NCBI GenBank assembly: GCA_937892955.1
Contig: CALBKH010000103.1
Span: 4,672 to 68,671, forward strand
DNA from: an uncultured Alphaproteobacteria bacterium
Lineage (GTDB): Bacteria > Pseudomonadota > Alphaproteobacteria > Rhizobiales > Ancalomicrobiaceae
DNA length: 64,000 bases
Reading direction: 5' to 3'
The translations under genes and the position numbers were made by a program. Below are positions 24,726 through 33,421 of the stretch, in pieces. Within the stretch, counting starts at the first letter, position 1. Each line of letters opens with the position of its first letter. The notes under the pieces are model-generated. The model had not been told where the DNA came from and searched no databases. It saw only the letters and a list, made by a program, of their open reading frames with translations.

Positions 24726-25186
24726 CACCAGTAGTCCTTCATGATCTCGACGGCCCAATCGGGCTCGCTTATCTCTCCGCGCGGCTCGAAACCGCGCATC
24801 ATCGGCTTGATGTCGATGACCGGCGTGCCGTCGATGGCGTCGAGCCCGCGCACCTTGAGGTGACGCCCCTCGAGCGAAACGATCTCCACCGTGGTCACGC
24901 CGATGCGGTTCGGCCGCGGGCTGCCGCGCTGAGCGAAGATGCCGACCTCCGGCCAGTCCGCCCGCCCGCGCGGCCGCCGCGCGCCCGTCACGATCGTCTC
25001 CGGATCGATCATGTCGAAGTGGAAGACGATCACCGCATGGGAGAATTGGTCGAGCCCGGCGAAGGCGGTCTCCGGCAGGTCGGCGGCGAGCACGACGTCG
25101 GCCTCGACGTCACCCCAATGGTCGTCGGTGTTCTCGACACGACCGCCGCGCACCCGCGCCACCACGTCCATGGTGATGTCGGTCAT
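24725..25186 (-). CDS. trmO: tRNA (N6-methyladenosine37) methyltransferase TrmO/TsaA family
   Basis: The 153-residue TsaA/YaeB-type beta-barrel protein in Escherichia coli methylates t6A37 of tRNA-Thr. Family marks are QFSHAVIVFHFD, RPRGRADWPEVGIFAQRGSPRPNRIGVTTV and LRGLDAIDGTPVIDIKP-like text near residue 112-128. It is shorter than the Escherichia coli enzyme but matches compact alphaproteobacterial members. The start at 25186 lies in the last unit of a 29-bp tandem array, with GAAGG 7 bases upstream, and overlaps a mini-ORF stop (ATGA). Confidence 0.85.
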   Translation of the reverse strand: MTDITMDVVARVRGGRVENTDDHWGDVEADVVLAADLPETAFAGLDQFSHAVIVFHFDMIDPETIVTGARRPRGRADWPEVGIFAQRGSPRPNRIGVTTVEIVSLEGRHLKVRGLDAIDGTPVIDIKPMMRGFEPRGEISEPDWAVEIMKDYW

Positions 25187-25320
25187 GAATGGGCCTTCGA
25201 CACGAATGTGTTCATGAGCGTGCCTTCAGCACGTATTTGTTCATGGGCGTGCCTTCAGCACGAGCTTGTTCATGAGCGTGCCTTCAGCACGAGCTTGTTC
25301 ATGAGCGTGCCTTCAGCACG
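25183..25320. repeat. 29-bp tandem array carrying a chain of overlapping mini-ORFs
   Basis: Five units start at 25183, 25212, 25241, 25270 and 25299 (period 29). The unit at 25270 differs from 25241 by one base and from 25212 by three. The unit at 25183, next to trmO, matches at 21 of 29 positions. On the minus strand each unit contains GAAGG, 7 bases, then ATGA. The ATGA is the stop of the preceding frame and the start of the next. The result is four ten-codon frames (25302-25270, 25273-25241, 25244-25212, 25215-25183), the first reading MNKLVLKARS, linking the mtnP stop to the trmO start. The unit nearest mtnP is part of its last codons. Confidence 0.9.
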
Positions 25321-26180
25321 CGGCCGGCCACGGCGTCGAGCTTGCCCAACAAAGCCGGGTCGCGCGCCTCGCGCGCCGTCATGATGGCGTGCTCCAGCGC
25401 CCTGTCCGAACCGATCGGACAGGCCGGATGCTCTTCGGGGAAGTCGGTGGCGAAGCGGGCGACGAGCCGGCGCGCCTTGTCGGCGTTGGCATGCGCCACC
25501 TTGATCACACTGAGGACGTCGACGTGGTCGTGATCCGGGTGCCAGCAATCGTAGTCGGTGACCATGGCGACGGTGGCGTAGGGGATCTCCGCCTCCCGGG
25601 CGAGCTTGGCCTCCGGCATGTTGGTCATGCCGATGACGTCGAAGCCGGCCGACTTGTACCAGCGGCTCTCGGCCTCGGTGGAGAACTGCGGCCCCTCCAT
25701 GCACACATAGGTGCCGCCACGGCGATGCGGGATGTCCTCGGCCAGCGCCGCCGCTTCCAGCCGGTCCATGATGCCGGGGCTGGTCGGATGGCCGAAGGCG
25801 ACGTGGCCGACGCAGCCCGGTCCGAAGAACGACGAGGCGCGTCGGGTGGTGCGATCGACGAACTGGTCGATCAACACGAAGGTGCCGGGCGCCAGTTCCT
25901 CTCGATAGGAGCCGACCGCCGACACCGAGACGATGTCGGTGACGCCGGCGCGCTTCATCGCGTCGATGTTGGCGCGATAGTCGATGTCGGAGGGCGGGAT
26001 GCGGTGTCCACGGCCGTGGCGCGGCAGGAAGACCAGCTTCTTGCCCGCGATCTCGCCGATCAACAGCTGATCCGACGGCGTCCCCCAGGGGCTGTCGACC
26101 GTCACCCAACGCGCATTCGTCACCCCCGGCAGATCGTAGAGCCCCGATCCGCCGATCACCCCGATCACCGATGCCGTCAT
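25299..26180 (-). CDS. mtnP: S-methyl-5'-thioadenosine phosphorylase
   Basis: The 293-residue PNP-family enzyme splits methylthioadenosine into adenine and methylthioribose 1-phosphate. Marks are IGVIGGSGLYDLPG, FLPRHGRGHRIPPSDI, YVCMEGPQFSTEAESRWYKSAGFDVIGMTNMPEAKLARE and the late VTDYDCWH. I use the ATG at 26180 (MTASVIGVIGGSG), preceded by GGGGGA. Its last codons (VLKARS, TGA) belong to the 29-bp array. The order petABC, mtnP, trmO, apt on one strand suggests one transcription direction, with MTA salvage feeding Apt. Confidence 0.95.
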   Translation of the reverse strand: MTASVIGVIGGSGLYDLPGVTNARWVTVDSPWGTPSDQLLIGEIAGKKLVFLPRHGRGHRIPPSDIDYRANIDAMKRAGVTDIVSVSAVGSYREELAPGTFVLIDQFVDRTTRRASSFFGPGCVGHVAFGHPTSPGIMDRLEAAALAEDIPHRRGGTYVCMEGPQFSTEAESRWYKSAGFDVIGMTNMPEAKLAREAEIPYATVAMVTDYDCWHPDHDHVDVLSVIKVAHANADKARRLVARFATDFPEEHPACPIGSDRALEHAIMTAREARDPALLGKLDAVAGRVLKARS

Positions 26181-26323
26181 GGCGTCCCCCGTCGCATATC
26201 GTCCGCCGCAGTGTCGGCATTTCGCGCCGCGATGCAATCCGTGTCGTCACCAGCGCGCCCACGAAGAAGTCGAGGGCCCCCGGTCGCCCGGGAGCCCTCG
26301 TGTTCACCTCGATCGGAGCCGCC

Positions 26324-27190
26324 TCAGTGGGCGACGTTCGACCAGATCTTGCGCTTCGACAGATAGAGCAGACCGGCCAGCACCACCAGGAACAGGATGA
26401 CCTTGAGGCCGGTGGACTTGCGCGCCTCGAGCTTCGGCTCGGCCGCCCACATCAGGAAGGCCGAGACGTCGCGAGCATACTGCTCGACGGTGCCCTTGGT
26501 GCCGTCGTCGTAGGTCACCATGCCCTCGCTCAGCGGGTTCGGCATGGCGATGCACGAGCCCGAAATGAAGGACTGGTTGTACTGCAGCGCGCCGTCGCAG
26601 GTGGTGCCGGCGGGCGCATCGACGTAGCCGGTCATCAGATTGAAGACGTAGTCCGGGCCGGCTTCCGCGTAGAGCGTGAAGGGATCGGCCATGAACGACA
26701 GGCCGCCGCGGTGGGCGGCGCGGTTCTTGCCGATCAGCGACAGGTCCGGCGGCAGGGCGCCGCCGAAGGCGGCACGCGCCGCCTCGTCGTTGGCGAACGG
26801 CGCCGGGAAGCGATCGGAGGTCCGGCCGTTGCGCTCGAACATCTCACCCGCGTCGTTCGGGCCGTCCTTCACCTTGATCTCGGCGGCGAGCGCCTTGGCC
26901 TGGTCCATGGTGAAGCCGGGGCCGCCCGCGTCCGCGAGATTGCGGTAGGCGAGGAGGTTCATCGAGTGACAGGCGGCGCAGACCTCCTTGTACACCTTGT
27001 ATCCGCGCTGCAGCTGGCCCTTGTCGAAGCGGCCGAACGGGCCGGCGAAGCTCCAGGACTGCATCTCCACCTTGGGGCCGTGCGCCGTCTCCGCCGCCTG
27101 CGCCGACTGGCCGCCGAGGGCGAGCCCCGCCGTCAGAGCGAGGGCGCCGAAGGCCCGCGCGATCTTCGAACCGGAAAGGATCATGGTCAT
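26324..27190 (-). CDS. petC: Cytochrome c1 of the bc1 complex
   Basis: The 288-residue periplasmic haem subunit is anchored by a C-terminal helix. A signal peptide ends near SAQA (residue 32). The haem motif CAACH is at 71-75, with the usual YKVYKEV before it. A cysteine pair (TTCDGAL and GSCIAMP) fits the disulfide of alphaproteobacterial c1. The anchor VILFLVVLAGLLYLSKRKIW ends the protein. I start at the ATG at 27190; the ATG at 27184 two codons later is equally possible. It accepts electrons from the Rieske protein and passes them to soluble or membrane cytochrome c. Confidence 0.95.
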   Translation of the reverse strand: MTMILSGSKIARAFGALALTAGLALGGQSAQAAETAHGPKVEMQSWSFAGPFGRFDKGQLQRGYKVYKEVCAACHSMNLLAYRNLADAGGPGFTMDQAKALAAEIKVKDGPNDAGEMFERNGRTSDRFPAPFANDEAARAAFGGALPPDLSLIGKNRAAHRGGLSFMADPFTLYAEAGPDYVFNLMTGYVDAPAGTTCDGALQYNQSFISGSCIAMPNPLSEGMVTYDDGTKGTVEQYARDVSAFLMWAAEPKLEARKSTGLKVILFLVVLAGLLYLSKRKIWSNVAH

Positions 27191-27216
27191 TTTTCGTGTC
27201 TCCCGATCTCTTCGGT

Positions 27217-28449
27217 TCAGTGGGCCGCGTTCTTGGCGAGGACGTCGGCCGTGATCGACTCCGGCACCGGCTTCGGCTTCTCGATGAGGCCGAGGACCGG
27301 CAGGATCACCAGGAAGTGGAAGAAGTACCAGGCGGTCAGGATGCGCGACGCGATGACGTAGCCACCTTCCGCCGGCTGCGAGCCGAGATAGCCGAGGCCG
27401 AGACCGGCGATCACCAGCAGCCAGAAGAACTGCTTGAAGAGCGGACGATAACGACCGGACTTCACCTTCGAGGTGTCGAGCCAGGGCAGGACGAACAGCA
27501 CGGCGATGGAGCCGAACATGGCGATGACGCCGCCGAGCTTGTCCGGCACCGAGCGCAGGATCGCGTAGAACGGCAGGAAGTACCATTCGGGAACGATGTG
27601 CGCCGGCGTCACCATCGGGTTGGCCGGGATGTAGTTGTCCGGATGACCCATGTAGTTCGGCGTGTAGAACAGGAACCAAGCGAAGAACACCAGGAACACC
27701 GCCATGCCGAAGGCGTCCTTCAGCGTCGCGTAGGGGGTGAAGGCGACGGTGTCCTGCTCGGACTTCACCTCGACGCCCGCCGGGTTGTTCTGACCGACGA
27801 CATGCAGCGCCCAGACGTGCAGGACGACGACGGCGGCGATGACGAACGGCAGCAGGTAGTGCAGCGAGAAGAAGCGGTTGAGCGTCGGGTTGTCGACCGA
27901 GAAACCGCCCCACAGCCAGATGACGATCGGATCGCCGATCACCGGAATGGCCGAGAACAGGTTGGTGATGACGGTGGCGCCCCAGAACGACATCTGGCCC
28001 CACGGCAGCACGTAGCCCATGAAGGCGGTGGCCATCATCAGCAGGAAGATGACGACGCCGAGGATCCACAGGATCTCGCGCGGAGCCTTGTAGGAGCCGT
28101 AATACATGCCGCGCAGGATGTGGATGTAGACGGCGATGAAGAACATCGACGCGCCGTTGGCGTGCATGTAGCGCAGGAGCCAACCCCAGTTCACGTCGCG
28201 CATGATGTGCTCGACGGAGGTGAAGGCCATCGCGGTGTTCGGCGTGTAGTGCATCACCAGGACGATGCCGGTGATCAGCTGCACCGCCAGCATCATCGAC
28301 AGGATGCCGCCGAACGTCCACCAGTAGTTGAGGTTCCGCGGCGTCGGATAGGCGACGAAGCTGTCGTAGCTCAGCCGGATGATCGGCAGGCGTTCGTCGA
28401 TCCAGCGCGTGAAGCCATTGGACGGCGTGTAGGTCGAATGACCGCTCAT
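27217..28449 (-). CDS. petB: Cytochrome b of the bc1 complex
   Basis: The 410-residue membrane subunit has about eight helices. It binds two b haems through paired histidines on helices B and D (the HYTPNTAMAFTSVEHIMRDV and HYLLPFVIAAVVVLHVWALH regions). The quinol-oxidation motif PEWY is present in the segment IVPEWYFLPFYAILR. The start WIDERLPIIRLSYDSFVAYPTPRNLNYWW is the standard alphaproteobacterial N-terminus. It lies 25 bases from petA and 26 bases from petC, all in one operon. Confidence 0.96.
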   Translation of the reverse strand: MSGHSTYTPSNGFTRWIDERLPIIRLSYDSFVAYPTPRNLNYWWTFGGILSMMLAVQLITGIVLVMHYTPNTAMAFTSVEHIMRDVNWGWLLRYMHANGASMFFIAVYIHILRGMYYGSYKAPREILWILGVVIFLLMMATAFMGYVLPWGQMSFWGATVITNLFSAIPVIGDPIVIWLWGGFSVDNPTLNRFFSLHYLLPFVIAAVVVLHVWALHVVGQNNPAGVEVKSEQDTVAFTPYATLKDAFGMAVFLVFFAWFLFYTPNYMGHPDNYIPANPMVTPAHIVPEWYFLPFYAILRSVPDKLGGVIAMFGSIAVLFVLPWLDTSKVKSGRYRPLFKQFFWLLVIAGLGLGYLGSQPAEGGYVIASRILTAWYFFHFLVILPVLGLIEKPKPVPESITADVLAKNAAH

Positions 28450-28474
28450 GTCTTGCTCTCCTGAGGCGCTGGGG

Positions 28475-29017
28475 TCAGCCGATCTTCACGACCTTGTCCG
28501 AGATGAACTCGTAGGGCGGGACGGGCAGGTTGAGAGGCGCGGGACCGGCGTGGATGCGGCCCGAGGCGTCGTAGTGCGAACCGTGGCAGGGGCAGAACCA
28601 GCCGTGGTGATCGCCGGCGTTGCCGAGCGGCACACAGCCGAGGTGGGTGCACACGCCGACGACGACGAGCAGGTTCTCGTGGCCCTTCTTGACGCGATCG
28701 GCGTCGGACTGCGGGTCCTTGAGGCCCTTCACGTCCATCGCCGCGAGCGCCTTCATCTCCTCCGGCGTGCGATTGCGGATGAACACCGGCTTACCGCGCC
28801 ACTTCACCGTGATGATCTGGCCCGGCGCGACGGCGGAGACGTCGACCTCGGTGGAAGCGAGCGCCAGCGCCGAGGCATCCGGGTTCATCTGGTCGATGAA
28901 CGGCCACACCGCCGAAGCGGCGCCCACGGCGGCGACGGCGCCCGTGGCGATGTAGAGGAAGTCGCGGCGCGACGGTTCTGCGGTGTCCATGGTAGCCAAG
29001 GTCGGATCCTCTCGCAT
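28475..29017 (-). CDS. petA: Ubiquinol-cytochrome c reductase Rieske iron-sulfur subunit
   Basis: The 180-residue subunit has a Tat-type N-terminal anchor (EPSRRDFLYIATGAVAAVGAA), a hinge MNPDASALA, and the [2Fe-2S] motifs CTHLGC and CPCHGSHYD. I start at the ATG at 29017. An ATG at 28990 (MDTAEPSRRDFLY) would give 171 residues and is also plausible; neither has a strong ribosome site. As first gene of petABC it lies beyond a 363-base divergent region shared with trmL, which holds a dyad at 29223-29240. PetP/PetR-like regulators are encoded at 3937-5231. Confidence 0.93.
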   Translation of the reverse strand: MREDPTLATMDTAEPSRRDFLYIATGAVAAVGAASAVWPFIDQMNPDASALALASTEVDVSAVAPGQIITVKWRGKPVFIRNRTPEEMKALAAMDVKGLKDPQSDADRVKKGHENLLVVVGVCTHLGCVPLGNAGDHHGWFCPCHGSHYDASGRIHAGPAPLNLPVPPYEFISDKVVKIG

Positions 29018-29222
29018 GTCGTCGGATCTTGGCCTTCCGACTCTCGCGTCGCGTCCGAACACCCCCGAAGAGCCACCGGATCGACCACGCGTGCGCAGGA
29101 AGGAATTGCGCTGAGAAACAGGCCACCGGGAGCCGAAAAGCGCCCAGTGTCCGATCGGCCGCCGTTTTGACATCTGGTCGCCGAGATGTCCAGCGACGGG
29201 ATGTCACTCGTCTCTGCCACCT

Positions 29223-29240
29223 TTGCCCAATTCTGAGCAA
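29223..29240. promoter_or_regulatory. Candidate operator dyad between petA and trmL
   Basis: TTGCCCA-ATTC-TGAGCAA is a 7-4-7 dyad with one mismatched pair. It is about 206 bases before petA and 141 before trmL. No regulator can be assigned. The rest of this 363-base gap shows no gene. Confidence 0.4.
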
Positions 29241-29380
29241 TTTATTCGAGTTGTGGCACGGTTGCCGCTACGAACTGCGGCGAATCGGCGCTGTTCCCGG
29301 TTCCCGCCGCCGCAACACTCGAAACGAGATCGACCACCCCTCGCCCCGATTCTGCGCCACATCACCGCCACGTTCCAGTC

Positions 29381-29878
29381 ATGACCGACCTGCGTCTCGC
29401 CCTCTACCAACCCGACATCCCCCAGAACACCGGCACGCTCCTGCGCGCCGCCGCCTGTCTCGGCCTCGCCGTCGACCTGATCGAGCCCGCCGGTTTCGCC
29501 GTCACCGACCGCAACCTCAGACGCGCCGGCATGGACTATCTCGACGCCGCCGTCCTGACCCGCCACACCGGTTGGAACGCCTTCGACGCGGCCCGTCGTG
29601 CGAGTGGTCGTCGGCTGGTGCTCTTGACCACCCGCGCCACGACGCCCTACGTCGATTTCGCCTTCGATGATCACGACGTGATCATGGTCGGCCGTGAATC
29701 CGCCGGCGTTCCCGACGAGGTCCACGAGAGCGCCGATGCCCGCCTCGTCGTGCCGATGCGGCCGGGGATGCGCTCGCTCAACGTCGCGGTCGCCGCCGTC
29801 ATGGTGCTCGGCGAGGCGCTGCGCCGAACCCACGGCTTCCCGCCGTTCGACCCGCCCCCAGCCGGAGACGCTCCGTGA
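29381..29878 (+). CDS. trmL: tRNA (cytidine/uridine-34-2'-O)-methyltransferase
   Basis: The 165-residue SPOUT methyltransferase modifies the wobble base of tRNA-Leu isoacceptors. Marks are LALYQPDIPQNTGTLLRAAACLG at residues 6-28, VMVGRESAGVPDEVH-like text near 108-122, and the knot motif RPGMRSLNVAVAAVMVLGEALR. Length is typical. Its stop overlaps the GTG of hemF, so the two genes are coupled even though their functions are unrelated; this trmL-hemF pairing recurs in alphaproteobacteria. Confidence 0.95.
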   Translation: MTDLRLALYQPDIPQNTGTLLRAAACLGLAVDLIEPAGFAVTDRNLRRAGMDYLDAAVLTRHTGWNAFDAARRASGRRLVLLTTRATTPYVDFAFDDHDVIMVGRESAGVPDEVHESADARLVVPMRPGMRSLNVAVAAVMVLGEALRRTHGFPPFDPPPAGDAP

Positions 29879-30759
29879 CCCAGACCGACCTCGCCACGCT
29901 GAAGGCCGACACCGCCGCCTGGTTCGCCATCCTGCGCGACCGGATCTGCTCCGCCTTCGAGGCGCTCGAGGACGAGATCGCCACGCCCGGCATCGACGCC
30001 GCGCCCGGCCGTTTCGTCCGCACCCCCTGGCAGCGTACCGACGTCGGCGGCGGCCCCGGCGGCGGCGGGGTGATGGGGATGATGCACGGCCGGGTGTTCG
30101 AGAAGGTCGGCGTCCACGTCTCCACCGTTCACGGCGAGTTCGCCCCCGAATTCCGCAAGGAGATCCCCGGAGCAGCGGAGGACCCGCGCTTCTGGGCCTC
30201 CGGCATCTCGCTCATCGCCCATCCGTGGAATCCGAACGTACCGGCGGTCCACATGAACACCCGCCACGTGGTGACGACGAAGCGCTGGTTCGGCGGTGGC
30301 GCCGACCTGACGCCGGTGCTCGATCGCCGACGCACCCAGGAGGATGCGGACACGGTCGCCTTCCATGAAGCCATGGAGGCCGCCTGTGGCGCACACGCCG
30401 TCGCCGATTACCCGCGCTACAAGGCGTGGTGCGACGAGTACTTCCACCTGAAACACCGCGACGAGCCGCGCGGCATCGGCGGCATCTTCTACGACCGGCT
30501 GGACTCGGGCGACGTCGCCGCCGACTTCGCCTTCACCCGCGCCGTCGGCGAGGCTTTCCTCGGCATCTATCCCGATCTCGTCCGCCGCAACGGCGCGACG
30601 CCGTGGACCGACGCCGATCGCGACGAACAGCTCGTCCGCCGCGGCCGCTACGTCGAGTTCAACCTGCTCTACGATCGCGGCACCATCTTCGGATTGAGAA
30701 CCGGCGGCAACGTCGCCTCGATCCTCTCGTCCATGCCGCCGGTGGTGAAGTGGCCTTGA
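29875..30759 (+). CDS. hemF: Oxygen-dependent coproporphyrinogen III oxidase
   Basis: The 294-residue soluble enzyme decarboxylates coproporphyrinogen III to protoporphyrinogen IX using O2. Signatures are HMNTRHVVTTKRWFGGGADLTP and WCDEYFHLKHRDEPRGIGGIFYDRLDSG, and YVEFNLLYDRGTIFGL near the C-terminus. It starts with GTG at 29875, overlapping trmL. Being oxygen-dependent, it suits aerobic growth; an oxygen-independent HemN for nitrate-respiring conditions would have to lie elsewhere. It converges with the diguanylate cyclase gene. Confidence 0.96.
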   Translation: MTQTDLATLKADTAAWFAILRDRICSAFEALEDEIATPGIDAAPGRFVRTPWQRTDVGGGPGGGGVMGMMHGRVFEKVGVHVSTVHGEFAPEFRKEIPGAAEDPRFWASGISLIAHPWNPNVPAVHMNTRHVVTTKRWFGGGADLTPVLDRRRTQEDADTVAFHEAMEAACGAHAVADYPRYKAWCDEYFHLKHRDEPRGIGGIFYDRLDSGDVAADFAFTRAVGEAFLGIYPDLVRRNGATPWTDADRDEQLVRRGRYVEFNLLYDRGTIFGLRTGGNVASILSSMPPVVKWP

Positions 30760-30786
30760 GGCGCCGGGGTGTGTGAGACGGCCGGC

Positions 30787-32064
30787 TCACTCGGCCGCTT
30801 CCCGCGCCGCCAGTGAGATGCGCCGGCGCCGTGGCATCCGCTCCTGCTCCACCTCGACCACGGTGTAACCGGGTGTGGAGGCGTGGATTCGGTTGCGGCC
30901 GAGACGCTTGGCCTCATAGAGCGCGTTGTCGGCGGCGCGGACCAGTTCGTCGGTGCTGACGCCGTCGCTGACGCGCCCCGCCGAGACGCCGATCGATACG
31001 GTGACCGTTTCGGCGACGTCGCTGCGGGCATGCGGCAGGTTCATCGCGGCGATGGCGTGGCGCATGCGCTCGGCGACCTTGGTGGCGTCGAGCAGGTCGG
31101 TGCCGGGCAGGATGACCAGGAACTCTTCGCCCCCGAAGCGGCCGATGAGATCGTCCTTGCGACGCACCTGATCGCGCGCCACCGCCGCCACCATCTTCAG
31201 GCAGCGATCGCCCTCCGGATGGCCGTAGTGGTCGTTGAAGCCCTTGAAGTGATCGACGTCGACCATCATCACCGCCAGCGGTACGCCGGCGTGGAGCGAC
31301 CGGTCGGCCATCTCGGCGAGATGCGCCTCGAGCCAGCGCCGATTGGCGATGCCGGTCAGCGTGTCGAGGTTCGACAGTTGGCGCAGTTCGTTGTTGGAAT
31401 GGTTGAGCCGATCGGCGGTGATCTCGCCGCGCAGGTGGCGCAGGTAGGCCCGCCGCAGTTCGCGTTCGATCAGGAACACCGCGACCAGCGTCACCAGCAC
31501 CACCGCCAGGAATTCGATCGCCGCGGCGATCGCCACCTCCACCGGCAGCCCACCCGCCGCCATCGCCGACCAATGGAGCGCCAGGGCGATGCCCGATGCG
31601 CCGGCGGCGTAGGCGAAATGAGGACGCTGAACCACGTTGCCGTAGAGGATCGGCAGAGCGGCGAAATAGTGGTAATGCGCCGCCGACGGCGCTTCGGAGA
31701 CGAGATAGACCCACAGGATGGTGGCGACGGAGACCACCGTCAGCGCCGCGGACGAGCCCTCGCGCACCCACGGCGTCGTCCCATGGGCGGCGATCAGCGC
31801 CACGCCGAAGCCGAGCGGCACCATCACCGCCAGATGGACGAAGGCGGAGACGAAGAACACGTCGGCGACGAGGCGCGCGTCGATGCCGAGGAAGAGGCCG
31901 TAACAGACGGCGAACCAGAAGGCGGCGAGCGACAGCCGGCTCCGGCGCGCCGCTCCCTGGTCCTGCTCGTAGCGAGCTTCGAGCGCCGACGGGAAAGCCG
32001 TCGGGAACGAACGAGCGGCGAGCGCTCGGTCGACATCCTCGATGGTGACGGTCTGCGGCCCCAT
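30787..32064 (-). CDS. Membrane-bound diguanylate cyclase
   Basis: The 425-residue protein has an N-terminal membrane domain of about six helices (residues 45-200), a short linker, and a GGDEF domain from about 230. The active site is GGEEF at 311-315. An inhibitory I-site RKDD lies at 302-305, exactly five residues upstream, so product inhibition by cyclic di-GMP is expected. LDTLTGIANRRWLE and VDVDHFKGFNDHYGH are also intact, so the enzyme should be active. There is no EAL domain. The input signal sensed by the membrane part is unknown. Confidence 0.93.
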   Translation of the reverse strand: MGPQTVTIEDVDRALAARSFPTAFPSALEARYEQDQGAARRSRLSLAAFWFAVCYGLFLGIDARLVADVFFVSAFVHLAVMVPLGFGVALIAAHGTTPWVREGSSAALTVVSVATILWVYLVSEAPSAAHYHYFAALPILYGNVVQRPHFAYAAGASGIALALHWSAMAAGGLPVEVAIAAAIEFLAVVLVTLVAVFLIERELRRAYLRHLRGEITADRLNHSNNELRQLSNLDTLTGIANRRWLEAHLAEMADRSLHAGVPLAVMMVDVDHFKGFNDHYGHPEGDRCLKMVAAVARDQVRRKDDLIGRFGGEEFLVILPGTDLLDATKVAERMRHAIAAMNLPHARSDVAETVTVSIGVSAGRVSDGVSTDELVRAADNALYEAKRLGRNRIHASTPGYTVVEVEQERMPRRRRISLAAREAAE

Positions 32065-32105
32065 GGCGCGTTACCCCGATCTTGCTTCCCTCGGGGTACT
32101 CCATG

Positions 32106-32141
32106 GAATTTAAGGGGGGGCTGCCCCGACCCTTAGAATTC
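32106..32141. repeat. Inverted repeat between the cyclase gene and cca
   Basis: GAATTTAAGGG and CCCTTAGAATTC pair with a single-base bulge across a GC-rich loop. It sits 42 bases upstream of the cyclase ATG and 15 bases past the cca stop. It may end cca transcription or bind a regulator; there is no T-run on the minus strand. Confidence 0.45.
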
Positions 32142-32155
32142 TATGTATCTGTCTT

Positions 32156-33421
32156 TTAGTCGTTCCGATCGGCGATCTTCTCGGCGATCAGAGCGAGAAG
32201 AGCCTCGCGCGGCAGCGAAAAATCGCTCGACACCCACGCCGTTTCGGCGGCCGCCAGGAGCCTGCCGACCATCGGGCCACCGGTCACACCGAGGCGCACC
32301 AGATCGCGTCCGCCGATCGGCAGACGCGGCACCGGCCAGCGTTCCGGCAGGTCGAGATGCGGCGCGACCACCGCCCGGCCGACCCGCCCGCGCACATGGG
32401 CGAGGAGCAGCGCGTCGCCGAAGGTCTCCGCCCCGACCGCGTGGAGAAGCCGGCGCACCGCCCGCTCGTCGAGCCCCGGATCGATCCGCCGCGACCATGC
32501 GACCGCCGCCGCCATCCGTTCGGTCGCCCGGTTGGAGAGCCTTAGCCGGGCCCCGAGCCCGACCGCATCGCCCTCCGTCCAGGCCGAGAGCGCCGCCAGG
32601 AACAGCGGCGCGTCGGCGGCGTCGCGCATCGGTCGGCCGGTCGCCGCGGACGTCGCGTGCAGGCGCACGAAGGCGGCGAGGTTCGCCGCCCGCCCCGTCA
32701 CCCGCTGCAGGATGCCGCAATCGCTCATCTGCGTGATCGTCGCCGGCGCCCCCACCGCCACGACCAGCTTCAGCATCTCCTGACCCGATCGCTCCGCCGA
32801 CAGCCCGTCGAGGCCGGCCCGCGCCACGATCGCCGCGTGCAACCCGCCGGGGTCGAGCCCGCCGCGCCCGTAGGCCGCATGGAAGCGGAAGAAGCGCAGG
32901 ATGCGCAGATAGTCCTCGGCGATGCGCGCCGCCGGATCGCCGATGAAACGCACCCGCCGCGCCATGCAGTCGGCGACGCCGCCGACGAAGTCGTGCACAA
33001 CGCCGTCGAGCGAGGCGTAGAGGGCGTTCATGGTGAAGTCGCGCCGATGCGCATCCGCCGCCCAGTCGCGGCCGAAGGCGACCGTCGCATGGCGGCCGTG
33101 GGTCTCGACGTCCTCGCGGAGCGTCGTCACCTCGTAGGGGTGGCCGTCGACCACCACGGTCACCGTGCCGTGATCGATCCCGGTCGGAACCGGCTTCAAC
33201 CCCGCCGCCGCCGCCCGCGCCATCACCTTCTCGGGCAGCGCCGTGGTGGCGACGTCGACATCCGCGACCCGCAGGCCGAGGAGAGCGTTGCGCACCGCAC
33301 CGCCGACCACCCAACAGGTGTCGCCGTCGCGTTCGATCGCCGCGAAGAGGCGAGCGAGCGACGGCGCCCGGAGCCAGTCGCAACTCGCCAGCGTCGGCAT
33401 CGGCGTGGCGGTGGGGGTCAC
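32156..33421 (-). CDS. cca: CCA tRNA nucleotidyltransferase
   Basis: The 421-residue class II nucleotidyltransferase adds or repairs the 3' CCA of tRNA. The head-domain motif VVGGAVRNALLGLRVADVDVATTALPE carries the catalytic D-x-D. RRDFTMNALYASLDG and GDPAARIAEDYLRILRFFRF, the nucleotide-selection region, follow. There is no HD domain text, matching the compact alphaproteobacterial form. Its ATG overlaps the stop of the DUF6111 gene by four bases, and four genes upstream are similarly linked. Confidence 0.94.
   Translation of the reverse strand: MTPTATPMPTLASCDWLRAPSLARLFAAIERDGDTCWVVGGAVRNALLGLRVADVDVATTALPEKVMARAAAAGLKPVPTGIDHGTVTVVVDGHPYEVTTLREDVETHGRHATVAFGRDWAADAHRRDFTMNALYASLDGVVHDFVGGVADCMARRVRFIGDPAARIAEDYLRILRFFRFHAAYGRGGLDPGGLHAAIVARAGLDGLSAERSGQEMLKLVVAVGAPATITQMSDCGILQRVTGRAANLAAFVRLHATSAATGRPMRDAADAPLFLAALSAWTEGDAVGLGARLRLSNRATERMAAAVAWSRRIDPGLDERAVRRLLHAVGAETFGDALLLAHVRGRVGRAVVAPHLDLPERWPVPRLPIGGRDLVRLGVTGGPMVGRLLAAAETAWVSSDFSLPREALLALIAEKIADRND

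Noticed and set aside
25183..25320. The 29-base periodicity could suggest a CRISPR array.
   Set aside because: Units are directly abutted with no spacers, and no cas gene is nearby.
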